Assembly (NCBI GenBank): GCA_016704345.1
Contig: JADJAH010000009.1
Location: forward strand, 62,001 to 126,000
Direction of reading: 5' to 3'
DNA: 64,000 nt
Origin: Ignavibacteria bacterium
GTDB lineage: Bacteria; Bacteroidota; Ignavibacteria; Tepidaquicellales; Tepidaquicellaceae
This document shows, piece by piece, positions 26,959-37,154 of the stretch. The stretch's first letter is position 1. Each line of letters opens with the position of its first letter. The position numbers were made by a program, and so were the translations under genes. The notes beneath the pieces are model-generated. The model saw nothing but the letters and a program-made list of their open reading frames with translations, searched no databases and was not told the origin of the DNA.

Positions 26959-28074
26959 GTGGATACAAAATTGCCGGTTGAGACCAAAGCAAAAATTTAT
27001 ACCCGCACAAAGAGAATACTAAACATTGCAGGATCTTTGCTGTCCACAGGAATTATTGTTACAATTCTCTTAAGCGGATATTCTGTTAAACTTGAAGAAT
27101 ACTCCCGCAGTATTTTTCCAGGGGATTATGGAGCGCTGCTGATTTTTGTTCTGTTAATCTCGCTACTGACAGGCATTGTTAGTTTCCCGTTGTCATTTTA
27201 CAGCAGTTATATCATTGAGCATAAATACGGATTATCAAATCAAACTTTGTCCGCGTACTTCCGGGAAAGTCTGAAATCAACATTAGTAGGTGCCGCAATA
27301 GGCATTCCCGTGATACTCGCATTCTTTTATATTCTAAAAACATTTTCCGCAAACTGGTGGCTGATATTCGGAACATTCATTTTCTTTTTGTCTTTCGTGT
27401 TGGGAAGGATTGCTCCCGTGCTCATTCTTCCGTTGTTCTACAAGCTCATACCAATTACCGATCCGTTGCTTGCGCAGTCAATAAGCGATATCTCATCAAA
27501 GGCAGGTGTAAATGTTAACGGTGTATTTACGTTTGACATGAGTAAGAACACAAACAAAATCAATGCTGCATTTACAGGCATCGGAAAGTCAAAGAGGATA
27601 CTGCTTGGCGATACGCTTATTAGCAAGTTTACCAACGAAGAGATCATGATAGTTTTTGCGCATGAAGCGGGGCATTATTTCCACAAGCACATATTAAAGC
27701 TTACACTCATTTCCGCAGCGCTCACTTTTGCCGGATTGTACATTACTTCAATAGCTTATGATTTTCTGGTAAGATACTTTGCATTTGAAAGCATTACGAG
27801 CATTGCTGCATTGCCGTTATTGGGATTGCTCCTTGGCGCATATGGATTTATCACAAATCCTCTCGGGAATATTATCTCAAGAAAATTTGAGTGGGAAGCG
27901 GATACTTTTGCATTGAGTTCTACGGGTGACAGCAAATCATTCATTTCTGCGATGGAGAAATTAGCAGACAGCAATCTTTCGGAAAAGTCTCCGAACAAAG
28001 TTATAGAATTTCTCTTTCATTCACATCCTTCAATTGATAAGAGAATTCAGTTTGCCAAAGAATTCGTAAGTTAA
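26959..28074 (+). CDS. M48 (Ste24/HtpX-like) membrane metalloprotease
   Basis: 371-residue protease of the M48A/Ste24 type with multiple membrane helices. The zinc motif is HEAGH (His235-His239) and the third ligand lies in EWEADTFAL near 312. The N-terminal half resembles CAAX prenyl protease 1 in layout, with SFYSSYIIEHKYGLSNQ. Bacterial members are thought to serve membrane-protein or peptide quality control. GTG start at 26959. Confidence 0.9.
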   Translation: MDTKLPVETKAKIYTRTKRILNIAGSLLSTGIIVTILLSGYSVKLEEYSRSIFPGDYGALLIFVLLISLLTGIVSFPLSFYSSYIIEHKYGLSNQTLSAYFRESLKSTLVGAAIGIPVILAFFYILKTFSANWWLIFGTFIFFLSFVLGRIAPVLILPLFYKLIPITDPLLAQSISDISSKAGVNVNGVFTFDMSKNTNKINAAFTGIGKSKRILLGDTLISKFTNEEIMIVFAHEAGHYFHKHILKLTLISAALTFAGLYITSIAYDFLVRYFAFESITSIAALPLLGLLLGAYGFITNPLGNIISRKFEWEADTFALSSTGDSKSFISAMEKLADSNLSEKSPNKVIEFLFHSHPSIDKRIQFAKEFVS

Positions 28075-28191
28075 ATTCTAGTACACACAGAAGCTGGTTA
28101 ATAGAAATTCTTATTCATACTTTCATAGAATTTATTGCTAATTGGGTATTTATTGCATATCTTGATTGCAAAAATTCTAAGGAGGATAGCC

Positions 28192-28629
28192 ATGAAGACA
28201 CTTAAAGAACTACTTGAGAATAAGCCGTTACATTTTGTAAGAACAGGAATGAAAATAATTGAAGTGGCAAAATTCATGGGATTGCACAACATCGGGGCTG
28301 TTCCGGTTCTGGAACAATCGGACAAACTCATGCTGAAAGGAATATTCTCCGAGCGTGATCTGCTTAGACGCTGCATTGCAAAAAATATCAATCTTGAAAC
28401 AACGAGCATTGATGAAGTTATGACCGAAAAAGTAATTGTTATTGAAACAAAGGATACTCCGGAATATGCATTGCAGATAATGAAGCAGGAAAAAATTCGG
28501 CACATGCCCGTGATAGAGGGAAACAATCTGAGGGGAATGATTTCGATGAGAGATCTTATGCTTCACGACATTTCATTAATGGAAGAAAAGATCGAACTTC
28601 TCAATTCATATATACAATACAACGGTTAA
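28192..28629 (+). CDS. CBS-domain pair protein
   Basis: 145-residue protein made of two CBS domains (about 8-65 and 78-135), with the strand-turn motifs NIGAVPVLEQ, GIFSERDLLRR, HMPVIEGNN and GMISMRDLM. Such free-standing pairs bind adenosine nucleotides and regulate partners. The start at 28192 is fixed by a strong ribosome binding site (aaggagg, 28179-28185), one of the clearest in the window; an upstream in-frame extension to 28135 is therefore not needed. Confidence 0.9.
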   Translation: MKTLKELLENKPLHFVRTGMKIIEVAKFMGLHNIGAVPVLEQSDKLMLKGIFSERDLLRRCIAKNINLETTSIDEVMTEKVIVIETKDTPEYALQIMKQEKIRHMPVIEGNNLRGMISMRDLMLHDISLMEEKIELLNSYIQYNG

Positions 28630-28686
28630 GTTTCAATTGAGTAATAAAAATTCAATTACTTAAAGCCGGTAATAATTTCGCATTTC

Positions 28687-28718
28687 ACATGTTGAAATGT
28701 TTTTCAGGTTCAACATGT
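28687..28718. other. Perfect 10-bp inverted repeat
   Basis: Arms acatgttgaa (28687-28696) and ttcaacatgt (28709-28718) enclose a 12-nt loop between the CBS gene and the MoxR ATPase gene. There is no T-run behind either arm, so it is a poor intrinsic terminator; an operator or RNA hairpin ahead of the ATPase gene is possible. Confidence 0.4.
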
Positions 28719-28790
28719 TCTGAGCAGGAACTCCAGCAATTTCAGTAATCCCAATCATTTGTAAATCTTAAAAACTCATTTAAAAGATAG

Positions 28791-30304
28791 ATGGACATAA
28801 CAAACATAAAGACTCTCGGTGAACTAAAAAGTTCAGGATATAAAGTCGATTCTGTGAAAGACGAAATAAGAAGAAATCTCATTTCCAAGATAAAGGAAAA
28901 GAAGCCGCTCTTCGAAGGAATCATCGGATATGAGAATACGGTAATTCCGTCAATTGTAAATTCATTGCTTGCCAAACACGATCTTATATTGCTTGGGCTT
29001 AGAGGTCAGGCAAAGACGAAGCTTGCAAGATTAATCCCTACACTGCTTGATGAATATGTTCCCATAGTAAAAGGTTCGGAAATAAACGACAGCCCATTTC
29101 ATCCGATATCCAAATTCGCAACAGATATTATTGCGGAGAAAGGCGATTATACAGAGATCGAGTGGATCTCCAGAGATCAAAGATACAGCGAAAAGCTTGC
29201 AACTCCGATGTAAACATCGCCGATCTGATTGGAGACATTGATCCTATCAAAGCCGCCAATCAGAGACTGCATTATTCGCATGAAGGAGCCATACACTTCG
29301 GCATTATTCCAAGAACTAACCGCGGAATATTTGTTATCAACGAACTTCCCGATCTTCAGCCGAGAATACAAGTAGGCTTACTTAACATAATGCAGGAAAA
29401 AGATATTCAGATTCGCGGATTCAACATAAGAATACCATTGGACATACTTATGGTGTTTACGGCAAATCCTGAAGATTATACAAACCGAGGAAACATTATT
29501 ACCCCGCTTAAAGACAGAATTGATTCCCAGATCATCACCCACTATCCTAAAGAACTTGATCATGGAATCAGAATAACTGAAGAATATTCCTGGACAAATC
29601 GCGACAGAAAGATCAAACTTGCAATTCCATATTACTTCCGTGAGATAATTGAGATGACGGCAATGCAGGCAAGGACAAGCGAATTCGTTGATCACAAGTC
29701 GGGAGTAAGTGCAAGAATGACAATATCCTCAATGGAAAACCTTGTCAGCAATGCAGAGAGGAGGGCGATCATGAACAGTGATGAAATTCTTATGCCCCGC
29801 ATGTGCGACATTCAGGCAATACTTCCGGGAATTACCGGAAAAGTTGAGCTGGTTTTTGAAGGTGAGCAGGAAGGTTCGGTGAAAGTTGCCAGGGCACTTA
29901 TCTCAAGGTCTGTTAGAGAAATTTTCAAGAAGTATTTTCCCGATCCGCTCTCTAAGAAAAAGAAACAGGAGCAAACCAAGGAATCCAAAGATCCTTATGC
30001 AAAGATTGTCGAGTGGTTTCAGTATGGAGGCAAAGTGAACATTAAAGACGATATGCCGTTTGATGAGTATCTTAAAGAGCTGAGAAAAGTTGAAGGCCTT
30101 GAGGAGTTTGTTAAAAAATATCCGCAATTCTTCGAAAGCGAAAATGAGCTTGCATCTTTAATGGAGTTTGTACTCGACGGACTTCATCAGAATTCAAAAA
30201 TAGCCAAAGACGAAATTGACTCTGCTATATTATACAAGGACATGGTCGGAAGCATATTTACCGGAGAAAGTTATGGTGGATATGAGGATGATTATTCTCG
30301 CTGA
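28791..30304 (+). CDS. MoxR/Mg-chelatase-I-like AAA ATPase, frameshifted
   Basis: AAA+ ATPase of about 504 residues if read through. The N-terminal part has the nucleotide-binding loop LLGLRGQAKTKLAR (about 67-80). At about 29207 the frame stops after ATP; inserting one base after the CCG gives PDVNIADLIGDIDP and continues to 30304 with the Walker B-like IFVINELPDL (Asn-Glu in place of Asp-Glu), the sensor VFTANPEDYTNRG and RIDSQI. The C-terminal third is charged and helical. Proteins of this sort usually act with a von Willebrand factor A protein to remodel or load metals into partners, but none is adjacent here. The break is probably a sequencing error. Confidence 0.85.
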
Positions 30305-30376
30305 AATGAGAATGACCGCGCAAGCAGCGGTTTATTAAAAATATCTGCAAACTTTCTTGGTCTTGTTTACTTATTA

Positions 30377-30568
30377 CACGGAGATACACAGAGAAGTCAC
30401 GGAGTTCCACTAAATTTGATAAGTAAATGCCTTATATATTTTTTAGATACAGAGGTATTGATTTCCACAGCTTTCTGATTCAAGATCTTCTTAAAGTGAA
30501 TAATCACATAATTGTTTCGTTTCTGTTTTCTCTGTGTGGCTCTGTGTTTCTCTGTGGAATTCAGTGTA
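30377..30568. repeat. Decayed dispersed repeat, copy 2, with imperfect inverted ends
   Basis: The gap 30305-30714 carries no gene. Its centre begins with cacggagatacacagagaag and ends with ctctgtgtggctctgtgttt, which are imperfect inverted repeats of each other, as in MITE-like elements. From 30401 on it matches 3586-3757. A short possible reading frame inside (30427-30615) has no recognisable features and I do not accept it. Confidence 0.55.
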
Positions 30569-30714
30569 AGATAAAGATATACAGTTCATTAAGTCTTGAT
30601 TTTGGAACTGGATAATTTGAACAACACCGATTTTCAAAATTACACATTGTCAGTGAAGCTTCCGCGGCGTTGTCCATTTTATTAGTTATCCGATTTGAGT
30701 AAAATCCTTCCCTG

Positions 30715-33255
30715 ATGAAACTCCTGATTGCACTTTTCATGCTACTCTTGATAAATGAATCTTCCGAAGCTCAAATCAAAAGAGACACTTCGGCAAAGAA
30801 CATCTTTGCTGACTCACTAGCAGGAAATATTCCATTAATTCAACCTGATACCGTCCGCACTTCAAACGCGGGCGCAGAAGACATTATCACATATGAGGCA
30901 AAGGATTCTTTGGTCTATGACATCAAAGAAAGAAAAGTGTATCTCTACAATACTGCCGTACTTAAATACAAAGACCTTAAGCTTGAAGCGGGAAGGATTA
31001 CCGTTGACGAAGAAACAGAAATACTTGAGGCATACGGAATGCCCGATACTGCGGGAAGTGATCTCATAATTCAACAGCCGCTTATGTTTCAGGGAAATGA
31101 GAAATATGAAGGATCCAGGCTGACATATGATTTCAACTCGCAGCAAGGCAGTGTCTCAATGGGTTTCAGCGAAGCGGAAGTGGGATATTACTTCGGAGAT
31201 AAAATAAAGAAAGTTTCTTCCGAAGTGTTATTTATAAGAGATGGTATTTATACAACATCGGAAGACAGAGTTGATCCGGAGTATTATTTTCTGTCTCCCA
31301 AAATGAAAGTTATCCCAAACGACAAAGTCATAGCCCAATCTGTTTTCCTTTACATAGAAGGTGTGCCGGTGTTTTGGATACCATTTGGAGTTTTTCCCAA
31401 CAGGACCGGTAGATCTTCCGGACTTATCGCTCCGACATTCGGAGATGATGCAACTTATGGCACATACATCTCTAAGCTTGGTTACTTCTGGGCGATCAAT
31501 GACTACATTGATCTCGCGCTATCCGGGAGTTACTTCACAAAAGGGCGGCTGGATATGTTCAGCAGATTTCGCTACGCAATGAAATATAATTTTAACGGCG
31601 AAATTGGTGGAGCTTATTCGCGACTGAGATTAGGTGAATCAAACGATCTTGATGCAAGGATAAGTGATCAGTGGGGATTGACATTGAGCCATTATCAGCA
31701 AATAGACCCTACTACAAGACTGGATGGGAATCTGGGATTTGTCAGCGGAAAGGAATTGATTAACAATTCAACTAACTCATTATCTGAACTCTTAAGGCAG
31801 AATATACTTTCGAACCTAACGTTGTCTAAATTTTGGGAAGGAACTCCTTTCTCTGCCAATATAAATTATTATCGCGATCAGAATCTTCAGACAAATGATG
31901 TTTTTGAACGACTCCCGCTTGTGAATTTAATTATGACACAGATATTCCCGTTTGAATCTAAATATTCCGGAGCAAATGACAGGAAATTCTACGAAAATTT
32001 TTTCATGTCATACAGCGGCAGCCTTCTCAACAGAAGGATAAGATCGACTTCTGCTGAAGGCAATATTTCTACTGATATCAGAGCGGGAGTAAGAAATTTT
32101 TTGAACTTCGGACTTTCGCCAAGATTTGAATTCATAACACTTTCACCATTCTTCAATTACAACGAGATCTGGTATAGCAAATATATTTCAAGATACACTG
32201 AAGGAGGAAATGTCATTACACAGAACAACAGCGCTGTCAAGGCTCTGAGGTATTTTGATATGGGTGTAAGTTTCTCCACTCGGCTCATTGGAATTTTCAC
32301 ACCGCGCGTTCTTGGTGTAACGGGAATTCGCCATACTCTTACACCATCGGTGACATATTCATATCAGCCTGATTTCTCGTCACCCGGATGGGGCTATTAC
32401 AAGACGTTTGCAGATTCAACCGGCAGAGATATAAAATATTCTATATTTGAGAATGAAGTGTTCGGGGGTGCACCTTCCGGAGAAGCGCAGAGGATAACCT
32501 TTGCACTCGGCAATGTGTTTGAGATGAAAACGAGGATGAATGATTCTACGGAGAACAAGTTTCAGTTACTTAACTTTGATGCCGGACTAAGTTACAACTT
32601 TGCCGCTGATTCTCTTAACTTTTCCGAGATCTTCGCATCATACAGAACAAATATTGGCAGTCTGCTGAACATTTCGGGAGGAGCCACTTTCAATCTTTAC
32701 AAGTTTGATCCGACTGTGCTTACACGAGTTAATAAGTTTCTCGTAAATGAAGGCGAGGGTTTGGCAGATCTTACCAATTTCTCAATCAGTTTGTCAAGTA
32801 CATTTGCTTTTGGTGTTTCATCTATCTCAAATGAATTTTCTGACAGAAGAGATACTCTTAAGACTATCGGCGACTACAAGGATGTAACAACCAGGGAATC
32901 GGAAGATGAGTATGGTATCAATATTCCATTAAGCGGCGGAATTGGTTACAATTATTCCGAATCAAGATCAAATCCTCTGAACCCCTTCAAGTCTTCAAAT
33001 ATTTCCGGCAATCTTTCGCTAGATCTTACTAAGAAATGGAGATTCACTGTATCAACAAGCTATGATCTTATCCGCGGACAAATCGCAGCCCCTTACATCA
33101 CAGCTTACAGAGATTTGAATTCATGGGAAATGAACTTCAATTGGTACCCATCCGGTGTTTATAGCGGATTCTCACTTGAGATAAGGATCAAAGCTCCGGA
33201 GCTACGTGATATAAAGGTAACCAAGCAAACTAATCCAAGAGGAGTCTTCAATTGA
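30715..33255 (+). CDS. lptD: LPS-assembly outer-membrane protein LptD
   Basis: 846-residue outer-membrane protein. Signal peptide at residues 1-20 (MKLLIALFMLLLINESSEAQ). An OstA/LptA-like beta-jellyroll region follows (about 55-210: DIKERKVYLYNTAVLKYKDL, LEAGRITVD), then a large beta-barrel (about 230-846). The segment VPVFWIPFGVFPNRTGRSSGL is characteristic of LptD proteins at the jellyroll-barrel junction. It delivers lipopolysaccharide to the outer leaflet. It overlaps dapF by 4 bp. Confidence 0.9.
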   Translation: MKLLIALFMLLLINESSEAQIKRDTSAKNIFADSLAGNIPLIQPDTVRTSNAGAEDIITYEAKDSLVYDIKERKVYLYNTAVLKYKDLKLEAGRITVDEETEILEAYGMPDTAGSDLIIQQPLMFQGNEKYEGSRLTYDFNSQQGSVSMGFSEAEVGYYFGDKIKKVSSEVLFIRDGIYTTSEDRVDPEYYFLSPKMKVIPNDKVIAQSVFLYIEGVPVFWIPFGVFPNRTGRSSGLIAPTFGDDATYGTYISKLGYFWAINDYIDLALSGSYFTKGRLDMFSRFRYAMKYNFNGEIGGAYSRLRLGESNDLDARISDQWGLTLSHYQQIDPTTRLDGNLGFVSGKELINNSTNSLSELLRQNILSNLTLSKFWEGTPFSANINYYRDQNLQTNDVFERLPLVNLIMTQIFPFESKYSGANDRKFYENFFMSYSGSLLNRRIRSTSAEGNISTDIRAGVRNFLNFGLSPRFEFITLSPFFNYNEIWYSKYISRYTEGGNVITQNNSAVKALRYFDMGVSFSTRLIGIFTPRVLGVTGIRHTLTPSVTYSYQPDFSSPGWGYYKTFADSTGRDIKYSIFENEVFGGAPSGEAQRITFALGNVFEMKTRMNDSTENKFQLLNFDAGLSYNFAADSLNFSEIFASYRTNIGSLLNISGGATFNLYKFDPTVLTRVNKFLVNEGEGLADLTNFSISLSSTFAFGVSSISNEFSDRRDTLKTIGDYKDVTTRESEDEYGINIPLSGGIGYNYSESRSNPLNPFKSSNISGNLSLDLTKKWRFTVSTSYDLIRGQIAAPYITAYRDLNSWEMNFNWYPSGVYSGFSLEIRIKAPELRDIKVTKQTNPRGVFN

Positions 33256-34076
33256 CAATACAGAAATATTCAGGGGCAGGAAACAAATTCATAATGGTTG
33301 ATAATCTGAACAACGAAGTATCAAACCGCAAAGAATTTGTATTATCAGCAATAGAAAATGATGGTGAAGGCATGGACGGTGTCATTTTTGTTGAAAGATC
33401 TGAAGTTGCAGATTTTACTATGAACTATTTCAACAAGGACGGAACCGGTGACGCACTATGCGGGAATGGATTGCGTTGCACTGCGAGATTCATTTCAGAT
33501 AACTGTTTATCCGACAACAAAGAGCTTAAGATAGAAGCTGTGTCGAATATCTATGAATCGAAACTCAATGAAGATGAGACAGTAAAAATTTCCTTTCCCC
33601 CGCCCGAGACTGTCAAACTAAATTTCAAACTAAAGGTACATTTTGAAGGATGGTGGGATATGTTAAATTGCTCATATGTAGATGTTGGTTCACCGCACAT
33701 TGTAGTTTTCATTGATGAGATTGAAAAGCCGAAAGTTGAAAGCATTGAGGAAGTAAAGATTATGGATTGGGGAAGAAACATCAGGATGCACAAAGATCTC
33801 ATGCCTGAAGGAGCAAATGTAAATTTTGTACAGGTTGATGATAGCGAGAAAGGATTACTTTTAATCAGAAGCTATGAAAGAGGAGTTGAAGGAGAGACAC
33901 TTGCCTGCGGTACCGGAGCTATTTCATCAGCCCTAGTCTTTTATGCGACAAGAAGCCAGCCGATGCCGATAACATTGCTAACCCGTTCCGGAGAAAAACT
34001 AAGTGTAGAAATAGATATTGAAGATAGGAAAATCCGGAAGATATATTTGAGCGGCAGTGCCGTGAGAATAAAATAA
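33252..34076 (+). CDS. dapF: Diaminopimelate epimerase
   Basis: 274-residue cytoplasmic epimerase converting LL- to meso-diaminopimelate for lysine and peptidoglycan. The two catalytic cysteines are visible: Cys70 in ALCGNGLRC and the second near residue 219 in LACGTGAIS. FNKDGTGDA precedes the first. TTG start at 33252 overlapping the lptD stop. Confidence 0.96.
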   Translation: MTIQKYSGAGNKFIMVDNLNNEVSNRKEFVLSAIENDGEGMDGVIFVERSEVADFTMNYFNKDGTGDALCGNGLRCTARFISDNCLSDNKELKIEAVSNIYESKLNEDETVKISFPPPETVKLNFKLKVHFEGWWDMLNCSYVDVGSPHIVVFIDEIEKPKVESIEEVKIMDWGRNIRMHKDLMPEGANVNFVQVDDSEKGLLLIRSYERGVEGETLACGTGAISSALVFYATRSQPMPITLLTRSGEKLSVEIDIEDRKIRKIYLSGSAVRIK

Positions 34077-34078
34077 AA

Positions 34079-34098
34079 GCGCCCCTCTTGAGGGGCGC
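34079..34098 (-). terminator. Rho-independent terminator of the beta-barrel gene
   Basis: Perfect GC-rich hairpin (gcgcccctc / gaggggcgc, 2-nt loop) between convergent dapF and the barrel gene. On the minus strand it is followed by TTTTATTTTATT, a good U-tract, so it terminates the minus-strand gene; the plus-strand side has a weaker run and may also serve dapF. The U-tract overlaps the dapF stop codon. Confidence 0.85.
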
Positions 34099-34130
34099 CT
34101 TATGTTCAAGTTCGATAAAGTCAGATGACT

Positions 34131-35363
34131 TTAGAATATGATAAACGATGCTATCACATTAGTTGAGAATCTTTCCTCAGTTCCATGCAGATAATCATAA
34201 GCTCCCTGAAGTGAAAGAGTTATGTAGTTTTCAAGATAGAAAATGAAACCTGCAAATAATCTGTGATTTGCTGTTGAATAATCTTCGGCAACTGTTTCAA
34301 ATACTCCGTTAACTAATACTTGCTGAGCTGCTCTCTGCAGTGTTAGTCTGTATCCTGCATTGAATTGAACCCTGCTTGACATGTTATACCAGTAATCTGC
34401 AGCACCTTCAGCTTCCCAGGTCTTTCCGAAAGTTGAATCGAAGAATGTTCTGCCGTTCAGAGCGAACAGAACCTGGTGGTTCAGACCTATTGGATAACCA
34501 TATCTGGCTCTTACTTCGGCTGCGGGATTTGGAGTACCGATCTTCTCGTTTCTGGTAAGCACCTGATAACTAACGCCAAGTCTTACATCACCGCCATAGT
34601 ATCTTGGATTCGTGAAATTATAATTAACCGTTCCGTCGAATCTGCTGAACAGAACACTCTGGATTCTGTAATATCCCATTGAACTGCTCATTGTAGGATC
34701 AGCAGCTCCTGAAGCTGCGATTTCTTTTTGAATGTCTTCAATGATTTTCGCCTCGTAAATCTGTTTGTATTTTGCTCTGTACTCGCTTTCCCTGTCAATA
34801 ATTCTTGCGATGTTCAGCATAGTTGTCTTAGGAAGATACTTTGAAGTAACTCTGGACTTTCTTAGTTCGTCATCAATTCTCAGTGCCTTGGCAAGTGGAG
34901 TTGCATTAACTTGTCTTCCGTATCCTAGACCACCAAACAGATTTATTACCGGTCTGTTTTCAACACCAAATTCCTTCTGCCTTGTGTATGTTGAAGTGAA
35001 TGCACCATTGACGAAAAATCCTTTGCTGTCGCTGAAGTATTTGCTGACATCTGTATTAAAGGCGTAGGAGTATCTGGTTGTGTCTTCCCTTTTTCCGAAG
35101 ATTGCACCGGACAGGCCTAAGTTCCAAGCCCATGCAGGTGAAGTGTAGAATTGGGTGAATGTACCGTCAATTCTGTAATCGCTTGTTATATTCTTTGGAG
35201 TTAATGAATCTAATGGAGAAGTTTCTGACCAGTTATAAAAACCTGTAAGAAAAGCTTGTCTTGCCGAACTAACGGGTATATCGTAGTCTGTGATTTTTAC
35301 ATTCTGCGCATATACCGACGAAGAAATGATCAGACTTAAAAAAAAGTACTTTAATAGTTTCAT
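34131..35363 (-). CDS. Outer-membrane beta-barrel protein of unknown function
   Basis: 410 residues from the ATG at 35363, which is preceded by a purine-rich aaaggg box at good spacing and opens a signal peptide (KLLKYFFLSLIISSSVYAQ). The mature part consists of amphipathic strands and ends NVIASFIIF, with a terminal Phe as barrel proteins often have. A charged helical stretch interrupts the barrel at about 160-225. No family recognised; porin-like or DUF-type outer-membrane protein. A longer start at 35408 is unlikely. Single-gene unit with its own terminator. Confidence 0.78.
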   Translation of the reverse strand: MKLLKYFFLSLIISSSVYAQNVKITDYDIPVSSARQAFLTGFYNWSETSPLDSLTPKNITSDYRIDGTFTQFYTSPAWAWNLGLSGAIFGKREDTTRYSYAFNTDVSKYFSDSKGFFVNGAFTSTYTRQKEFGVENRPVINLFGGLGYGRQVNATPLAKALRIDDELRKSRVTSKYLPKTTMLNIARIIDRESEYRAKYKQIYEAKIIEDIQKEIAASGAADPTMSSSMGYYRIQSVLFSRFDGTVNYNFTNPRYYGGDVRLGVSYQVLTRNEKIGTPNPAAEVRARYGYPIGLNHQVLFALNGRTFFDSTFGKTWEAEGAADYWYNMSSRVQFNAGYRLTLQRAAQQVLVNGVFETVAEDYSTANHRLFAGFIFYLENYITLSLQGAYDYLHGTEERFSTNVIASFIIF

Positions 35364-35705
35364 TTTTTTCCCTTTCGGTTGTTTTTTAAATATGAACAAT
35401 ATAAACAATTATTGGAAAATACTTAATGAATTAATTTAAGTCTAAAAATAAAATTCAGCGATTGGAAAAGTGATGATTTCGTACTAAAATCGAGGTGCTA
35501 TTTGTAATAGATCTAATATCTCTTTCTAATATAGTAGACGCTTTCTAAAAAAGTGGACAAAGAATTTTGGATTTGGAAAATTATGGATGTTTCAACAAGA
35601 AGATTCAAACTGTAAATTTGCATCAATGATAATTGGTTTGCCACTTAATTCCGATCATATTGATCGTACAAATATTTAACTTATGATTACAGAAGAAAGG
35701 ATACT
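35364..35705. other. Divergent intergenic region, no gene seen
   Basis: 342 bp between the start of the barrel gene (-) and lpd (+). It is very AT-rich and without a credible reading frame. It must hold both promoters. A gaaagga ribosome binding site at 35695-35701 serves the TTG start of lpd. Confidence 0.6.
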
Positions 35706-37154
35706 TTGGAAAAGAAACAATTAATAATAATCGGTGCAGGACCCGGCGGATATGCTGCAGCTTTTCTTGCTGCAGACCTTGGGATCAATGTCACATTGAT
35801 TGACAAGGAAAAAAATCCGGGAGGAGTTTGCCTTTACAGAGGATGCATTCCGTCAAAAGCTTTGCTTCATGCGGCAGAACTTATCACATCCGCGGAAGAT
35901 GCTGTTTCATTCGGAATAAATTTCGGAAAACCATCAATTGATCTCGACAAATTACGCAGTTGGAAAAATGAGGTAGTCACTAAACTAACTTCCGGACTTG
36001 GACAATTAACCAAGCAAAGGAAAATTGATTACATCCAAGGCACAGCAAAGTTTTTGTCCAATGATAAGATCGAAGTCTCGTTCAGTGATGGCACAATAAA
36101 TCAATTCGAATTTGAGAATGCTATTATTGCAACAGGATCAAGCGTAACAAATTTTCCCGGACTGGATCTGAATTCTGACAAACTACTTGATTCAACCACT
36201 GCTCTTGATATCAAGGATATACCAGGATCAATGCTTGTGATTGGCGGCGGTTATATCGGGCTCGAACTCGGAACAGTCTATGCTTCACTTGGCACAAAAG
36301 TGTCTGTCGTTGAAATGCTGCCGCGTATCCTTAGCGGTGCTGATCCAGACCTTGCGGCTGTACTGCAAAAGAGCCTGGCCAAGAAATTTGCCTCAGTAAT
36401 GACTGATACAAAAGTAAAAGCCATTGTTGAGAAAGGAAAAGCACTGAACGTAAGTTTTGAAGATAAAGAAAAGAAGTCTTTTGATCTTGAGTTTGACAAA
36501 GTACTGGTATCTATTGGAAGAAGACCAGACACAAAGGGGCTTGGACTTGAAAACACTGATGTTAAATTAGATCAAAAAGGATTTGTACAAACAGACATTT
36601 CGCGCAGATCAAGCGTTAAGAATATTTTTGCAATTGGAGATATTGCCGGCGAACCAATGCTCGCTCACAAGGCATCGCATGAAGGAAGGGTGGCTGTTGA
36701 AGTTATTAACGGATCGAAGGCGGCATTCGAGCCCAAAGCAATACCGGCAGTTGTATTCACCGATCCGGAAGTCGCCTGGGCGGGGCTGACGGAAACAGAA
36801 GCAAAGGAGAAAGGTATTAAATATAGTTTGGCAAAATTCCCGTGGGCGGCATCAGGAAGAGCAATGACTTTGGGAAGAACAGACGGCCTCACAAAAATAA
36901 TCTTTGATCCGGATACTGAAAGAATTCTCGGGATTGGAATTGTCGGAAGTAGTGCAGGAGATCTCATTTCTGAAGGAGTGCTTGCAATTGAAATGGGGGC
37001 AAATGCGACTGATCTGAAACTAACAATTCATCCTCATCCAACATTATCCGAGACTATTATGGAATCTGCGGAAGTATTCTTTGGCCAAAGCACTCACATC
37101 TATCGGCCAAAAAATGACAAGTATGCATTCCGATGGAAGAAACTTTGCAACTGA
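35706..37154 (+). CDS. lpdA: Dihydrolipoyl dehydrogenase (E3)
   Basis: 482-residue flavoprotein that reoxidises the dihydrolipoyl arm of 2-oxo acid dehydrogenase complexes with NAD+. FAD-binding IIGAGPGGYAAA starts at residue 8; the redox disulfide is in GGVCLYRGCIPSK (Cys42 and Cys47), where the more common residues are CLNVGC; NAD-binding GGGYIGLELG is central; the catalytic His-Glu dyad is in IHPHPTLSE near 442-450. TTG start with a good ribosome binding site. Convergent with aceE-aceF and very likely the E3 of that complex. Its last 41 bp overlap arfB. Confidence 0.95.
   Translation: MEKKQLIIIGAGPGGYAAAFLAADLGINVTLIDKEKNPGGVCLYRGCIPSKALLHAAELITSAEDAVSFGINFGKPSIDLDKLRSWKNEVVTKLTSGLGQLTKQRKIDYIQGTAKFLSNDKIEVSFSDGTINQFEFENAIIATGSSVTNFPGLDLNSDKLLDSTTALDIKDIPGSMLVIGGGYIGLELGTVYASLGTKVSVVEMLPRILSGADPDLAAVLQKSLAKKFASVMTDTKVKAIVEKGKALNVSFEDKEKKSFDLEFDKVLVSIGRRPDTKGLGLENTDVKLDQKGFVQTDISRRSSVKNIFAIGDIAGEPMLAHKASHEGRVAVEVINGSKAAFEPKAIPAVVFTDPEVAWAGLTETEAKEKGIKYSLAKFPWAASGRAMTLGRTDGLTKIIFDPDTERILGIGIVGSSAGDLISEGVLAIEMGANATDLKLTIHPHPTLSETIMESAEVFFGQSTHIYRPKNDKYAFRWKKLCN

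Noticed and set aside
30427..30615. Short reading frame in the repeat-bearing gap
   Set aside because: It lies in the decayed repeat, has no ribosome binding site and no recognisable features.
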